Shown here one piece after another: positions 25,973 through 34,404 of a stretch of 64,000 bases of DNA (positions are counted from its first letter, which is position 1; every line of letters starts with the position of its first letter). Position numbers and translations under genes: made by a program. Location of the stretch: positions 62,001-126,000 of the forward strand of contig NZ_JAFFPR010000035.1 of assembly GCF_016918735.1 (NCBI RefSeq). Direction: 5' to 3'. This DNA comes from Leptospira abararensis (GTDB lineage: Bacteria; Spirochaetota; Leptospiria; Leptospirales; Leptospiraceae). The notes below the pieces were generated by a model, which saw only the letters and a list, made by a program, of their open reading frames with translations, was not told where the DNA came from and made no database searches.

Positions 25973-27719
25973 ATTATTGTTTCTACCGCTTTTCTTGTCC
26001 ATTAGCTGTATGTTCCCATCAGAATACGAAAACTTATATGATCAAAAATCAGCAAACGGACTGTTTCTTAGTGCTTTCTTTTATTCAACTCCTTTCAATT
26101 GTGAAACAAATACGAATGGAAAGTCTATCGGTAGTGTGGATCAAGTGCTGTTACAGTGTAACAGAGAACTTGCGAATTTAGATACCAATTATCTGGCAGA
26201 AGCCAATCAAACAGTTTTTCCAAATATTAGTTTCACAAAGATTGATTCTGATCGTCTTTTAATAAAATTTGACCCACTAATTGATGATGGGCGGTACGAA
26301 TTGGTGCTATCGGGAGTAGTTTCCAACGCTGGCGAGACTCTCGTTGATGATAAACTTCCTATCATCATAGATACGAAAGTTCCTTCAGTTTCGTTAGTTG
26401 GTTATATTCCTATTACAGATTATACTTTTTTTTCACCTAGGTATTGGGACTTTACCAGCTCAGAACCATTGGCGAATTTTGGACCGCCGATTTTGAGTGG
26501 GTCTCTCGCACAATCAATTGTCCTTAGATCAGTTCAGAAAATAAATGAAACTACATATCGGGTGTATTTTGAAACGAATTTTTCTTCAAATAGTCCAGGT
26601 TCTTTAACTTTGCAATTTATGAATTCGAAAGATAACGCATCGAATGTTGTTTCGAATTCACTTACCGTCCAATTCATAGGTCTTGTTCAAGGTCCTAAGT
26701 TGAACCACGGCAGATTCGAATTTGATGCTTTCCAAAATGTCCATGGAGATGTGATTGCAATTTATGGCTCTTCTTCTAGCGCTGAAATTCTACGGAAGGG
26801 TTCCGCCAGTTTTACACTGACAAATCCGAGTTTGCCAGAGAATTTGCGTGGTGAACGCGGTGTGATGTTGGATGGAAAAAATCTGCTCATTTCTGGGGGA
26901 ATTCAATCCGCGACTCCTTATGCACTAACCACTAGTTATATATTCGATACGGAAACGACGACTTTTACGCCGACGGGGAATATGAATGGACCCAGGCATT
27001 TACATAATATTGTAAAACTCGCAGATGGAAAAGTAATCGTATTGGGTGGGATTCGTGATTTTGCTCCTATAACACCGACTTATTTCACCTCTCTAAATAC
27101 TGCAGAGTTATATGATCCTGCAACAGGAACTTTTACAGAAATTGCAAATCGAATGATGACAGCAAGATCATTCTCGTGTTCTGTATTATTGGATGATGGT
27201 CGAGTACTTGTGATAGGCGGGACTGACGGAATTTTTGCACCAAAAGATACTACAGAGTTCTATGATCCGGTCGCAGAAACTTTTTCTTGGGGTCCTTCAT
27301 TGCCAATCCCAGTTGCTGCGTTAAAATGTATGAAACTAGCTGATGGGAATGTTCTCATTTATGGTGCACAATTATCCAATTTGAACAATTCTACGATGTT
27401 ATATGATAGAACACGAAATCAAATAGTTACCATTGCCAATTCAAAATACCGCAGAGAGTGGAGTATTGCTTCAGAATTACCAGATGGCGGAATCCTTTTT
27501 TATGGTGGAGCTTACCGTTATAATACGAGTGAACCGAGTAGAACGATGGAAAAACTTGATTACGCGAAAAGTAATAATTTTTTTGATATGGGTATGGCAA
27601 AGTATAGTGTATCAAAACACAGTGGTATAAAATTTTCTGATGGGACTTTGTTTTTCCTTGGTGGCGAGTTGGGGGGGATGTTCCATCTAGATACGGAGTA
27701 CTACGGACTTTCTAATTAG
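25965..27719 (+). CDS. Kelch-repeat lipoprotein 3
   Basis: A 584-residue lipoprotein. I chose TTG 25965 because GGAGG lies 8 bp upstream and the product then starts with a clean signal peptide and lipobox (LFLPLFLSISC). It overlaps the preceding stop by 8 bp. An Ig-like part (LVGYIPITDYTFFSPRYWDF) precedes kelch blades: LLISGGI, VIVLGGI, VLVIGGTDG, LFYGGAY and LFFLGGELGG. The gene is tightly coupled to its two paralogues, suggesting a stoichiometric surface complex or functional variants. Confidence 0.83.
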   Translation: MNKLLFLPLFLSISCMFPSEYENLYDQKSANGLFLSAFFYSTPFNCETNTNGKSIGSVDQVLLQCNRELANLDTNYLAEANQTVFPNISFTKIDSDRLLIKFDPLIDDGRYELVLSGVVSNAGETLVDDKLPIIIDTKVPSVSLVGYIPITDYTFFSPRYWDFTSSEPLANFGPPILSGSLAQSIVLRSVQKINETTYRVYFETNFSSNSPGSLTLQFMNSKDNASNVVSNSLTVQFIGLVQGPKLNHGRFEFDAFQNVHGDVIAIYGSSSSAEILRKGSASFTLTNPSLPENLRGERGVMLDGKNLLISGGIQSATPYALTTSYIFDTETTTFTPTGNMNGPRHLHNIVKLADGKVIVLGGIRDFAPITPTYFTSLNTAELYDPATGTFTEIANRMMTARSFSCSVLLDDGRVLVIGGTDGIFAPKDTTEFYDPVAETFSWGPSLPIPVAALKCMKLADGNVLIYGAQLSNLNNSTMLYDRTRNQIVTIANSKYRREWSIASELPDGGILFYGGAYRYNTSEPSRTMEKLDYAKSNNFFDMGMAKYSVSKHSGIKFSDGTLFFLGGELGGMFHLDTEYYGLSN

Positions 27720-27726
27720 AATTCTT

Positions 27727-28443
27727 ATGCCCCACGAAAATGGTCGAATCTATGGCTCCTTCAAAAAAATCTGCATTCCCGAAATAGAATTAAAAAAGGA
27801 ATCTGAAACCATTGCGCCAAACTTGCGTTTATTGAAGTTGGATTGGGAGGCTGGCCGAATATCCGACAGTCAACTTACCTTTCAGATTGTGTTATTGTAT
27901 TTAGAGCGTCGAGTGAAAAGACATCCTTTTCTAAGAATGGGCAGGCCTTTGCCAAATCGAAATGAATCTAAAGAGTTTTTAGAGGTAGTAAGATTTTATG
28001 GGATGCCGGATACCGTACGATTTGCACTTTGGAAATGGCATATTGGTGAGTGGGACATCCGACTCATCGACTATAATCCTAGTTCTTTAGAAATGTTAGA
28101 ATCGCAAAGCCAAGGTTATAGGTATTCGACGATAAGCTGGGAAGATGCAATTAATGGAAGTTTGGTGGAAGGGAAAAGAGATGCATTTGAACACCTGCTA
28201 CATGATTTAGCACATGCTTATATGTTTTTCCGTGAGGATTATGATTATGAAGGCCAGAAACAATTTTTTCAGAAGATGTGGTCGGACTACCCTAAGTATG
28301 AATCGGTTTTAGATGCCGATCCAATTTTTCGCACAAAGTTTGATTATTGTATATCTGATATGAATTCACATCCCGCCCATCTTAGTGCCTATTGGAACGC
28401 CATTCGACGGGAGGCGGGAATCCCCATCCATTCTTTTGTTTAA
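27727..28443 (+). CDS. Conserved protein of unknown function
   Basis: A soluble 238-residue protein that starts 7 bp after the last kelch gene, so probably the end of that operon. It has no signal peptide. A His-rich helix (FEHLLHDLAHAYMFF near 155-170) recalls metal-ligand helices of hydrolase-type proteins, but the spacing fits no motif I can name. The C-terminal part also holds several His and Asp residues (YCISDMNSHPAHLSAYW). It converges on the MazG-like gene and overlaps it by 4 bp. Confidence 0.72.
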   Translation: MPHENGRIYGSFKKICIPEIELKKESETIAPNLRLLKLDWEAGRISDSQLTFQIVLLYLERRVKRHPFLRMGRPLPNRNESKEFLEVVRFYGMPDTVRFALWKWHIGEWDIRLIDYNPSSLEMLESQSQGYRYSTISWEDAINGSLVEGKRDAFEHLLHDLAHAYMFFREDYDYEGQKQFFQKMWSDYPKYESVLDADPIFRTKFDYCISDMNSHPAHLSAYWNAIRREAGIPIHSFV

Positions 28444-28778
28444 AGTTTGGGATTGTTTTTGTGGCGGTTGAGATCGCGTTTTGTGTTTTTTTGGATTGTG
28501 GTTTGGATGACATCCTGTAAAGAAATTCCCATCTGGTTTGCCAAACAAGTTAGGACAAAAAGAATATCACCGATTTCATTTGGTATATTGTCTGCAGATT
28601 CGCCAGACTTAAATGATTGGTCTCCATATTTTCTAGCCATAAGTCTAGAAAGTTCACCAACTTCTTCCATTAATATTGCTAGATTGGTAAGTTCAGAGAA
28701 ATATCTTACCCCAATCGTCTGAATCCAATCGTTTACTTCTGATTGTAATTGGCTTAGAGTGATGTCATCGGTTCCCAA
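28440..28778 (-). CDS. MazG-like nucleotide pyrophosphohydrolase
   Basis: A 112-residue all-alpha NTP pyrophosphohydrolase-like protein. The metal-binding pattern is visible as MEEVGELSRLMARKYGD near 32-48 and NEIGDILFVLTCLAN near 66-80, the EExxE...ExxD layout of MazG and dUTPase-like enzymes. It probably hydrolyses non-canonical or excess nucleotides. It overlaps the start of the last gene of the glycan cluster by 14 bp and is probably co-transcribed with it, though functionally separate. The C-terminal KKNTKRD-like tail is common in the MazG-like subgroup. Confidence 0.85.
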   Translation of the reverse strand: MGTDDITLSQLQSEVNDWIQTIGVRYFSELTNLAILMEEVGELSRLMARKYGDQSFKSGESADNIPNEIGDILFVLTCLANQMGISLQDVIQTTIQKNTKRDLNRHKNNPKL

Positions 28779-29910
28779 TTTTTTTCTCCAGTTCTTTGGC
28801 GAGAATTTTTGTAAACTCTTTCATACCAGCTTCGTTTAAGTGAATCAAATCAAAACAATATTTTCCATTAGTTTCACCGAGAGAATCTTGAAGATCCATT
28901 TCATCCAAAGTTTGGTGGGAAGACAATGCTTCTGAGAGCCCATCATGCCAAACTTTCATTCTACCTTCATTGTTTACCTTCCTGATTACATCGGAGTATG
29001 GTGCAAATATATTGATTATATGTATGTTTTTACTTCCAATGAAGTTATACATTTTTTTTAATCTTCTGAAATATCGTTTTGTATCTTCGGTTTCATTGGA
29101 ATCTTGAGGGACAACGCTTGCAATTCCACAAGTCTCAAATAACATACGTCTATGGTCAGGGTTGGAAGCTTTTGGAATTTCGATTGGAAGATGGAGTGCT
29201 AACCTTGTTAAACAATCATCCACGCTTTTAAGTTCATATTCATCAATTGATTCGGGATGGTCATTTTCATAATCCCAAACGTTTAAATTCGGATTTTTAT
29301 TTCTTCTTGTAATGGCTTTTAGTCTTTCATTGAAGTTGATCACAAGATCAGATAAATCTTTGCGATATGCAACGGACTTAAAAATTAGATACAAATAATT
29401 TGAAAATTCCAGATTGTATTCGAAATCTAGAACCGTTGGGATTGCTTTGAAATTTCCTAACTCCGATAACATTGCTAAGGTAGGATCTACAATATGTTTT
29501 CTGTCCACCCACGGCATCCCTGGTTCCATCACATGGAGGATGATTTTTACGTTTGGGAACTTATCTAAATATTCTTCCAGAATTCGATGTTGAACAACCA
29601 ATTCAGATCCCCGAACCGCAATGGATTGCGTTTTCCAGCCAGATTTTTGAAGTTCTTGATTGAGTATTCGGATGCTGATTCCTTCGAAAGCAACTGAAGT
29701 ACCTACAATTAAGATATCAGGATCTAATACATCTCGTTTGGAGACTACGTGTTCTGTGACTCTGTTGATGTTAGAAGCATAGGAATTTTTTTTTAAGTAG
29801 GGCTTGTAAAGTCCGAGCTGAAGCAAACCTTCCAAGGTGAGTAAAAAAAGGATGGCAACGACTAATTTTTTGTCGGTAAGAAAGGCGATGGTTTCTTTGA
29901 GTAAGTTCAT
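28765..29910 (-). CDS. SGNH-like partner of MBOAT enzyme, second copy
   Basis: A 381-residue protein with one N-terminal membrane segment (VVAILFLLTLEGLLQLGLY). The block I Ser lies in LIVGTSVAFEG near residue 68, and the final catalytic Asp/His in CFDLIHLNEAGMKEF near 357. I chose ATG 29910, 2 bp after the stop of the MBOAT gene; the frame is open upstream but overlaps it. It is expected to work in the periplasm, finishing acyl transfer started by the MBOAT protein. It shares the general layout with the protein at 9.6 kb but is shorter and diverged. Confidence 0.75.
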   Translation of the reverse strand: MNLLKETIAFLTDKKLVVAILFLLTLEGLLQLGLYKPYLKKNSYASNINRVTEHVVSKRDVLDPDILIVGTSVAFEGISIRILNQELQKSGWKTQSIAVRGSELVVQHRILEEYLDKFPNVKIILHVMEPGMPWVDRKHIVDPTLAMLSELGNFKAIPTVLDFEYNLEFSNYLYLIFKSVAYRKDLSDLVINFNERLKAITRRNKNPNLNVWDYENDHPESIDEYELKSVDDCLTRLALHLPIEIPKASNPDHRRMLFETCGIASVVPQDSNETEDTKRYFRRLKKMYNFIGSKNIHIINIFAPYSDVIRKVNNEGRMKVWHDGLSEALSSHQTLDEMDLQDSLGETNGKYCFDLIHLNEAGMKEFTKILAKELEKKIGNR

Positions 29911-29912
29911 AA

Positions 29913-31409
29913 CTAAAATTGAAAGTAGAGGAAGTTCTGACTTTCTGTGACTCCAAAAAGTAATAATAATAATACGTTCACAATAACAAAGGCTGTATAC
30001 TTCATCCAACTTCCAGTGAGAAGAGTAGGGATTTGTCTTTTCGAGAAAATGTAACTAGCTGTAAAACAAATGACGATGAGTATTCCGAATCGGTAGTTTG
30101 ACCAACGAGTGAGTGGTGCTATTGAATCATTTAGAAAAATAAGAGCCTTCATCATAGGAATTGCCTTTTCCATTGTTTCTGCTCGGAACATGATAAATCC
30201 AAAGGACAAACAAAACATGGTGAATATTCGTGCGAAAAGGTCATACACTCTCCCGCCTTTTCCATTTAGGAATTTTGCTACTTTCGTATCTCCATAAAAC
30301 TTATGTGAGAGTAACATTGTGCCTTGCCAGATCCCCCAACCTACATAGTGGTAAGCGGCGCCATGCCAAAGACCGGCAAACAACCAAGTGATCATAATAT
30401 TCCGAATATACATGATCACACTCACTCTTGAACCACCTAATGGAATGTATATGTAATCTCTAATCCATGTTGAAAAGGATATATGCCATCTGGACCAGTG
30501 GTCTGCAATATTTCGGCAAGACATGGGGAAGTTAAAGTTTGGATTGAATTGAAATCCAAATAACCTCGCAACTCCAATGGCAATATCTGTATATCCTGCA
30601 AAGTCAAAATAAATTTGCCATCCAAAGGCAAGAGCACCGGTCCAAATTTCAATTGAGTTTAAGTTTTGATAATTTGCGAATGTTGAATCGACAACACGTG
30701 CTAAATTGTCTGCGAAAACAATTTTTCTTGTAAACCCGATTAAAATCAGAGCAAAGGCAGCATCAAAATGTTCTTTGTAGACACTAAGTCGAAAGTCTAA
30801 ATCGCGAAAGAAAGTTTCTGCACGAACAATGGGACCCGCAACAAGTTGTGGAAAAAAAGCCACATACAAGGCAAAATCTAAAAATGATTTTCTAGCTTCT
30901 ATTTTACGATTGTATACATCGATGGTATAACTCATTGATTGGAATGTATAAAAGGAAATTCCTACAGGGAGTATTATGTTTTGTTTTGGAAATTGATAAG
31001 CACCTAATAGATGGATGTCGTTGATGACCCCAAGTAAAAAGTCAGTATATTTAAAAAATCCAAGAGTTCCAATATTAACAATTAAAGATAATACAAGCAA
31101 CCATCCCCTGACACTATCACCATCTTTTTTTCGTTCAATGAGTGTTGCGGCGAAATAGTCAATAATCGTGGAAAAAATTAGAATAAAAACGTACGGATTG
31201 ATTTTGAAATCACAATAGAGTCTATCTGTGTAAAATTTGAACCCTTCTGCAGCCATCGCCGTACAGGAAATCGATGATGGTTGCCAAGCCATGTAAAAAT
31301 AATAACTTGTGAGTAGGAAAAAAAGTTTTTGCCAGCGGTTCTTTAGAATATTTCCAACAATGATCGTTACAAAAAAGAAAACTAAAAATTCGAAAGAGTT
31401 AAATAACAT
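29913..31409 (-). CDS. MBOAT-family O-acyltransferase (AlgI type), second copy
   Basis: A 498-residue polytopic acyltransferase. Landmarks are ILPVGISFYTFQSMSYTIDVY near 150, QIYFDFAGYTDIAIGVARLFG near 270, WSRWHISFSTWIRDYIYIPLGG near 310, and the invariant His in LWHGAAYHYVGWG near 350. The N-terminus MLFNSFEFLVFF is typical of the AlgI branch. It lies in a leftward cluster with glycosyltransferases, so the acceptor is probably the glycan made there. A short insertion near residues 45-75 contains extra Cys residues (CTAMAAEGFKFYTDRLYC). Confidence 0.91.
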   Translation of the reverse strand: MLFNSFEFLVFFFVTIIVGNILKNRWQKLFFLLTSYYFYMAWQPSSISCTAMAAEGFKFYTDRLYCDFKINPYVFILIFSTIIDYFAATLIERKKDGDSVRGWLLVLSLIVNIGTLGFFKYTDFLLGVINDIHLLGAYQFPKQNIILPVGISFYTFQSMSYTIDVYNRKIEARKSFLDFALYVAFFPQLVAGPIVRAETFFRDLDFRLSVYKEHFDAAFALILIGFTRKIVFADNLARVVDSTFANYQNLNSIEIWTGALAFGWQIYFDFAGYTDIAIGVARLFGFQFNPNFNFPMSCRNIADHWSRWHISFSTWIRDYIYIPLGGSRVSVIMYIRNIMITWLFAGLWHGAAYHYVGWGIWQGTMLLSHKFYGDTKVAKFLNGKGGRVYDLFARIFTMFCLSFGFIMFRAETMEKAIPMMKALIFLNDSIAPLTRWSNYRFGILIVICFTASYIFSKRQIPTLLTGSWMKYTAFVIVNVLLLLLFGVTESQNFLYFQF

Positions 31410-31420
31410 TTGTTTGGTTC

Positions 31421-32707
31421 CTAATGGTAGATTGATTCTTCGGCTAACTTTTCAACAGGTCCCTGGATTCCTTCGGTATATCCAAATTTTGGACCGATGG
31501 ATCTGGGAAGAGTGGAAAATGTAAAATTTGTACTGAAGTAAAAAAGAAATAATACCAAGTAGATGGTATGTAGAATGGCATTAGAGAATTTTGGCAACAT
31601 AGGTATAAATAACGATTTTAGCGCAAAGGAGTTTAATATCCAAAGGGCAATGGTAGTTCCTACCCAAAATTCAAAGAAGTAACCTTCCCACCAGGTATAA
31701 AATCCAATGGAAGGTATAATCCAAAACGCCATCACTAACAGTTCTTGTTTGTATCGGACCCACATAGTACGGAAATTCAAAATTCCCAGGCTCAAACTAA
31801 AAATCCAGAATAAAAGATTCAGATTGTAGGGAAGGTGTTTGGGGTTTTGGAAGTCGAATAGGTTCACTCGGAATTTAGGAATCACGTTCTGGAAAACAAG
31901 GAATGCATCTCCTATCCCTCGATAGAAGTACAATACATAGTTTTTTTCTTCTCCGAGGCTTGTGCCCCAACGATTGATGGCGGCATATAAGAACATCCAA
32001 AAAGAAAAATGTTTTTCATCAAGTGGCCCGAGTCCTCGTTTAAGGATAATGAATCCAACAAATAAATAAGAAAGAATCGTCGCGATTCCCAGGCAGGTTA
32101 AATAAAAAAATATGAGTCTCAGCTTTTTACCTAAACTTCTGTTAGGAGATAGAAACACAGCCATCGGAACCATTCCAAAATGGATTACATTGGATTGGTG
32201 GAAGTAGATACTAAAAAGTTGGATGATCCACAAAATTGTAAGATGCCTCACTAGTAACCCCTGCCTTAAAAAATAGATCGTAAATAGAAAAAGTAGAGCC
32301 ATCAAACAGGAGTGGATGAGTGGGGTGTCATTGTGTAAACTATAGAACCAAAAAGCTTGGCTTACTTGGATGACGAGAGCAAGAATGATCCCAAGGATTA
32401 AATCTTTGTATAATTTGTAGTAGAGCCAAATAAAGAGTCCTAAAAAGAATAGGGAGAAACTAAGAATTCGGAGACGCAAAAAAAACATTATATCCGTTGT
32501 AGGATAAATCGAACGAAGCACTTTCCAATAGAGTAGTCCCGATGACTCAAACCCTAGATGGTGAGGATTAAAGAATGCGGATTCAACTCTATCTTTTTGG
32601 ATATTGAGTGCATAAACACAAGAATCCCAGTCGAAAGCCCTCGAAAGGTATCTAAGATGGAATAAAAAAAGAACGAGTAGTAAAAGTAAGATGAATAACT
32701 TTTTCAA
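31421..32707 (-). CDS. Polytopic membrane protein, possible lipid-linked-sugar glycosyltransferase
   Basis: A 428-residue integral membrane protein with roughly ten membrane segments. An acidic motif follows the first segment (FDWDSCVYAL near residues 25-34), where GT-C glycosyltransferases keep a catalytic Asp/Glu. An HHLGFE stretch follows near 49. This layout and its place among glycosyltransferase genes suggest a GT39/DUF2723-like enzyme using polyprenyl-phosphate sugars, but I see no decisive motif. It sits 11 bp upstream of the MBOAT gene. Confidence 0.65.
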   Translation of the reverse strand: MKKLFILLLLLVLFLFHLRYLSRAFDWDSCVYALNIQKDRVESAFFNPHHLGFESSGLLYWKVLRSIYPTTDIMFFLRLRILSFSLFFLGLFIWLYYKLYKDLILGIILALVIQVSQAFWFYSLHNDTPLIHSCLMALLFLFTIYFLRQGLLVRHLTILWIIQLFSIYFHQSNVIHFGMVPMAVFLSPNRSLGKKLRLIFFYLTCLGIATILSYLFVGFIILKRGLGPLDEKHFSFWMFLYAAINRWGTSLGEEKNYVLYFYRGIGDAFLVFQNVIPKFRVNLFDFQNPKHLPYNLNLLFWIFSLSLGILNFRTMWVRYKQELLVMAFWIIPSIGFYTWWEGYFFEFWVGTTIALWILNSFALKSLFIPMLPKFSNAILHTIYLVLFLFYFSTNFTFSTLPRSIGPKFGYTEGIQGPVEKLAEESIYH

Positions 32708-32722
32708 GAAGGAAATTCCGAT

Positions 32723-33310
32723 CTAACGTTTTAAAATTCGATTCACAATGATTTTGTTTTTTTTGAAAGGGAAAAAATAGGGAGTGGCAAATAATGTTTC
32801 TCCATTTTTGTCCCAAACCATTCGGTTCCATCCCAAATAATCGCTGAGCCCACCGTGTTCATACCCGAGTCGTAATCCCTCGTTTTCCAAGTTGAATTTA
32901 ATCAGCTTTTTCCCAAATCCAAATCTTTGGATTTGCCAGATTTCATTTTTCACAAAGACAGTTTTTTGATTCCACTTGTTTAACAATCGGCTAATGTCAA
33001 TGAGAAGAGAGGAGGCGATGTAAAAATATACAAACACGGAAAGATAATGGTAATACCGCAGTTCATCTAAAAATGGGATTTTTAAAACTTTGGTAATTTC
33101 TAAAACACCAACAAACCAATAGAAAAATTTACCTAAATAGAATGCGTATGGTAAACTATAAACAAATAAAGCGAGGGAGGATGTTATGAGTAAAATAGAA
33201 GGGATCGGGTTTATTGTTAATTCATCATACAAGGAAGTTCCAAAGTAAGCAGTTTCTTTTTTACTTCGGATTTCTTTCCATTGGGAGATCCATTTGTTGA
33301 GTAGTTTCAT
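32723..33310 (-). CDS. Membrane protein of unknown function
   Basis: A 195-residue protein with two to three membrane segments (SILLITSSLALFVYSLPYAF near 33 and LSVFVYFYIASSLLI near 90) and a basic, beta-rich C-terminal cytoplasmic part. It overlaps the upstream glycosyltransferase by 4 bp (ATGA-type), so they are translationally coupled. No family recognised; probably an accessory protein of the same glycan pathway. Confidence 0.68.
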   Translation of the reverse strand: MKLLNKWISQWKEIRSKKETAYFGTSLYDELTINPIPSILLITSSLALFVYSLPYAFYLGKFFYWFVGVLEITKVLKIPFLDELRYYHYLSVFVYFYIASSLLIDISRLLNKWNQKTVFVKNEIWQIQRFGFGKKLIKFNLENEGLRLGYEHGGLSDYLGWNRMVWDKNGETLFATPYFFPFKKNKIIVNRILKR

Positions 33311-34404
33311 TGAAAGAGTACCTCTTCTATTTTTTTAGCTGTTTCTTCCCATGTCCATTGATTGGCGGGGAATTTTGGGGACCTAGTTTTTTTTGGTCCC
33401 GACATCAATTCAAAACTATGAGTCCAGGTTTTTGTTTCTTTGGGAGGAACAAAAAGGTCACATTTGTTGGATAAAATTTCTTTAAACACTGGGATGTCGG
33501 AGGCAACACAACGTTTGTCTTCCAACATAGCCTCGAGTAAAGGTAATCCAAATCCTTCATGTAAGGATGGAAAAAAGAACGCCTTACATTGTTTAAATGC
33601 TTCAGATAGAGTGGCATCGTCCGGTTTTTCAATAAACTGTATCCCTTGAGTTTGAATCTTAGCATCGTTCAGTTTTTGATATAAGAAATCACCTTCTTCC
33701 CCCCATCCTTTCCTGCCCATGATGAGTAAAGAATGTTTATCCTTTGGGTATTTTCTTTTGAAGTCTAAAAATGCATCTACTAAACAGTTGATATTCTTTC
33801 TAGGTTCTAAAGTTCCTACGGTAAGAAAAAAATCTTTAGGGAACTTTGTTTTTGTTTTGGCAGTTTTCTGTTTGATAACACCGGGATAGACAACGAGACA
33901 TTTTTTTTTGAATTCGGGCCGAAATGCAGAGATTTCTTCTTTTGTATTTTTGGATAAACAAAAGATTTTATCTGCATTTTTCATAGTGATAGGGGAGAGG
34001 AATTTATGTTGCCAGTAGTTCCATTTCGCCATGGTTTCGGGAGCCGAGATGAAGTTGAGATCATGGTAGTTTACATAACTCGGGATGGGGAGTTTTAGGA
34101 AAGGTAACATTTGTATCGTGCCCCAAAACACTTCGATCCCATCTTGTTTTAAACGTTTTGGTAATATAAAATTTAAATAAATAGGTCCTGGAATATTTTT
34201 TGGTTCTAGAACCACTTTCGTATTAGGGCCTAACAAGTTTTGAAATACAGGATGAATGGGTTTATTCGTATATAGAAAAAATTCTTTATTTTTGTGTTTA
34301 GGCAGAATGACTTTCAGTACCTCTGCTAAATACCTCGAATTTCCGGTCATTCCATAGGCGAGTGGCCTAACATCAATTCCGATTTTTTGTTTCATGGAAT
34401 GCAA
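33307..34404 (-). CDS. Group 1 glycosyltransferase (GT4)
   Basis: A 365-residue GT-B fold enzyme. The N-terminal domain has IGIDVRPLAYGMTGNSRY near 8-25. The nucleotide-sugar domain has LTVGTLEPRKNINCLVDAF near 190-210 and the GT4 signature PSLHEGFGLPLLEAM near 278-292, including the E-x7-E pattern. It probably works at the inner face of the cytoplasmic membrane. I keep ATG 34404, which has AAGG 5 bp upstream and overlaps the preceding gene by 32 bp; ATG 34395 is the alternative. It is part of the leftward surface-glycan operon. Confidence 0.92.
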   Translation of the reverse strand: MHSMKQKIGIDVRPLAYGMTGNSRYLAEVLKVILPKHKNKEFFLYTNKPIHPVFQNLLGPNTKVVLEPKNIPGPIYLNFILPKRLKQDGIEVFWGTIQMLPFLKLPIPSYVNYHDLNFISAPETMAKWNYWQHKFLSPITMKNADKIFCLSKNTKEEISAFRPEFKKKCLVVYPGVIKQKTAKTKTKFPKDFFLTVGTLEPRKNINCLVDAFLDFKRKYPKDKHSLLIMGRKGWGEEGDFLYQKLNDAKIQTQGIQFIEKPDDATLSEAFKQCKAFFFPSLHEGFGLPLLEAMLEDKRCVASDIPVFKEILSNKCDLFVPPKETKTWTHSFELMSGPKKTRSPKFPANQWTWEETAKKIEEVLFQ

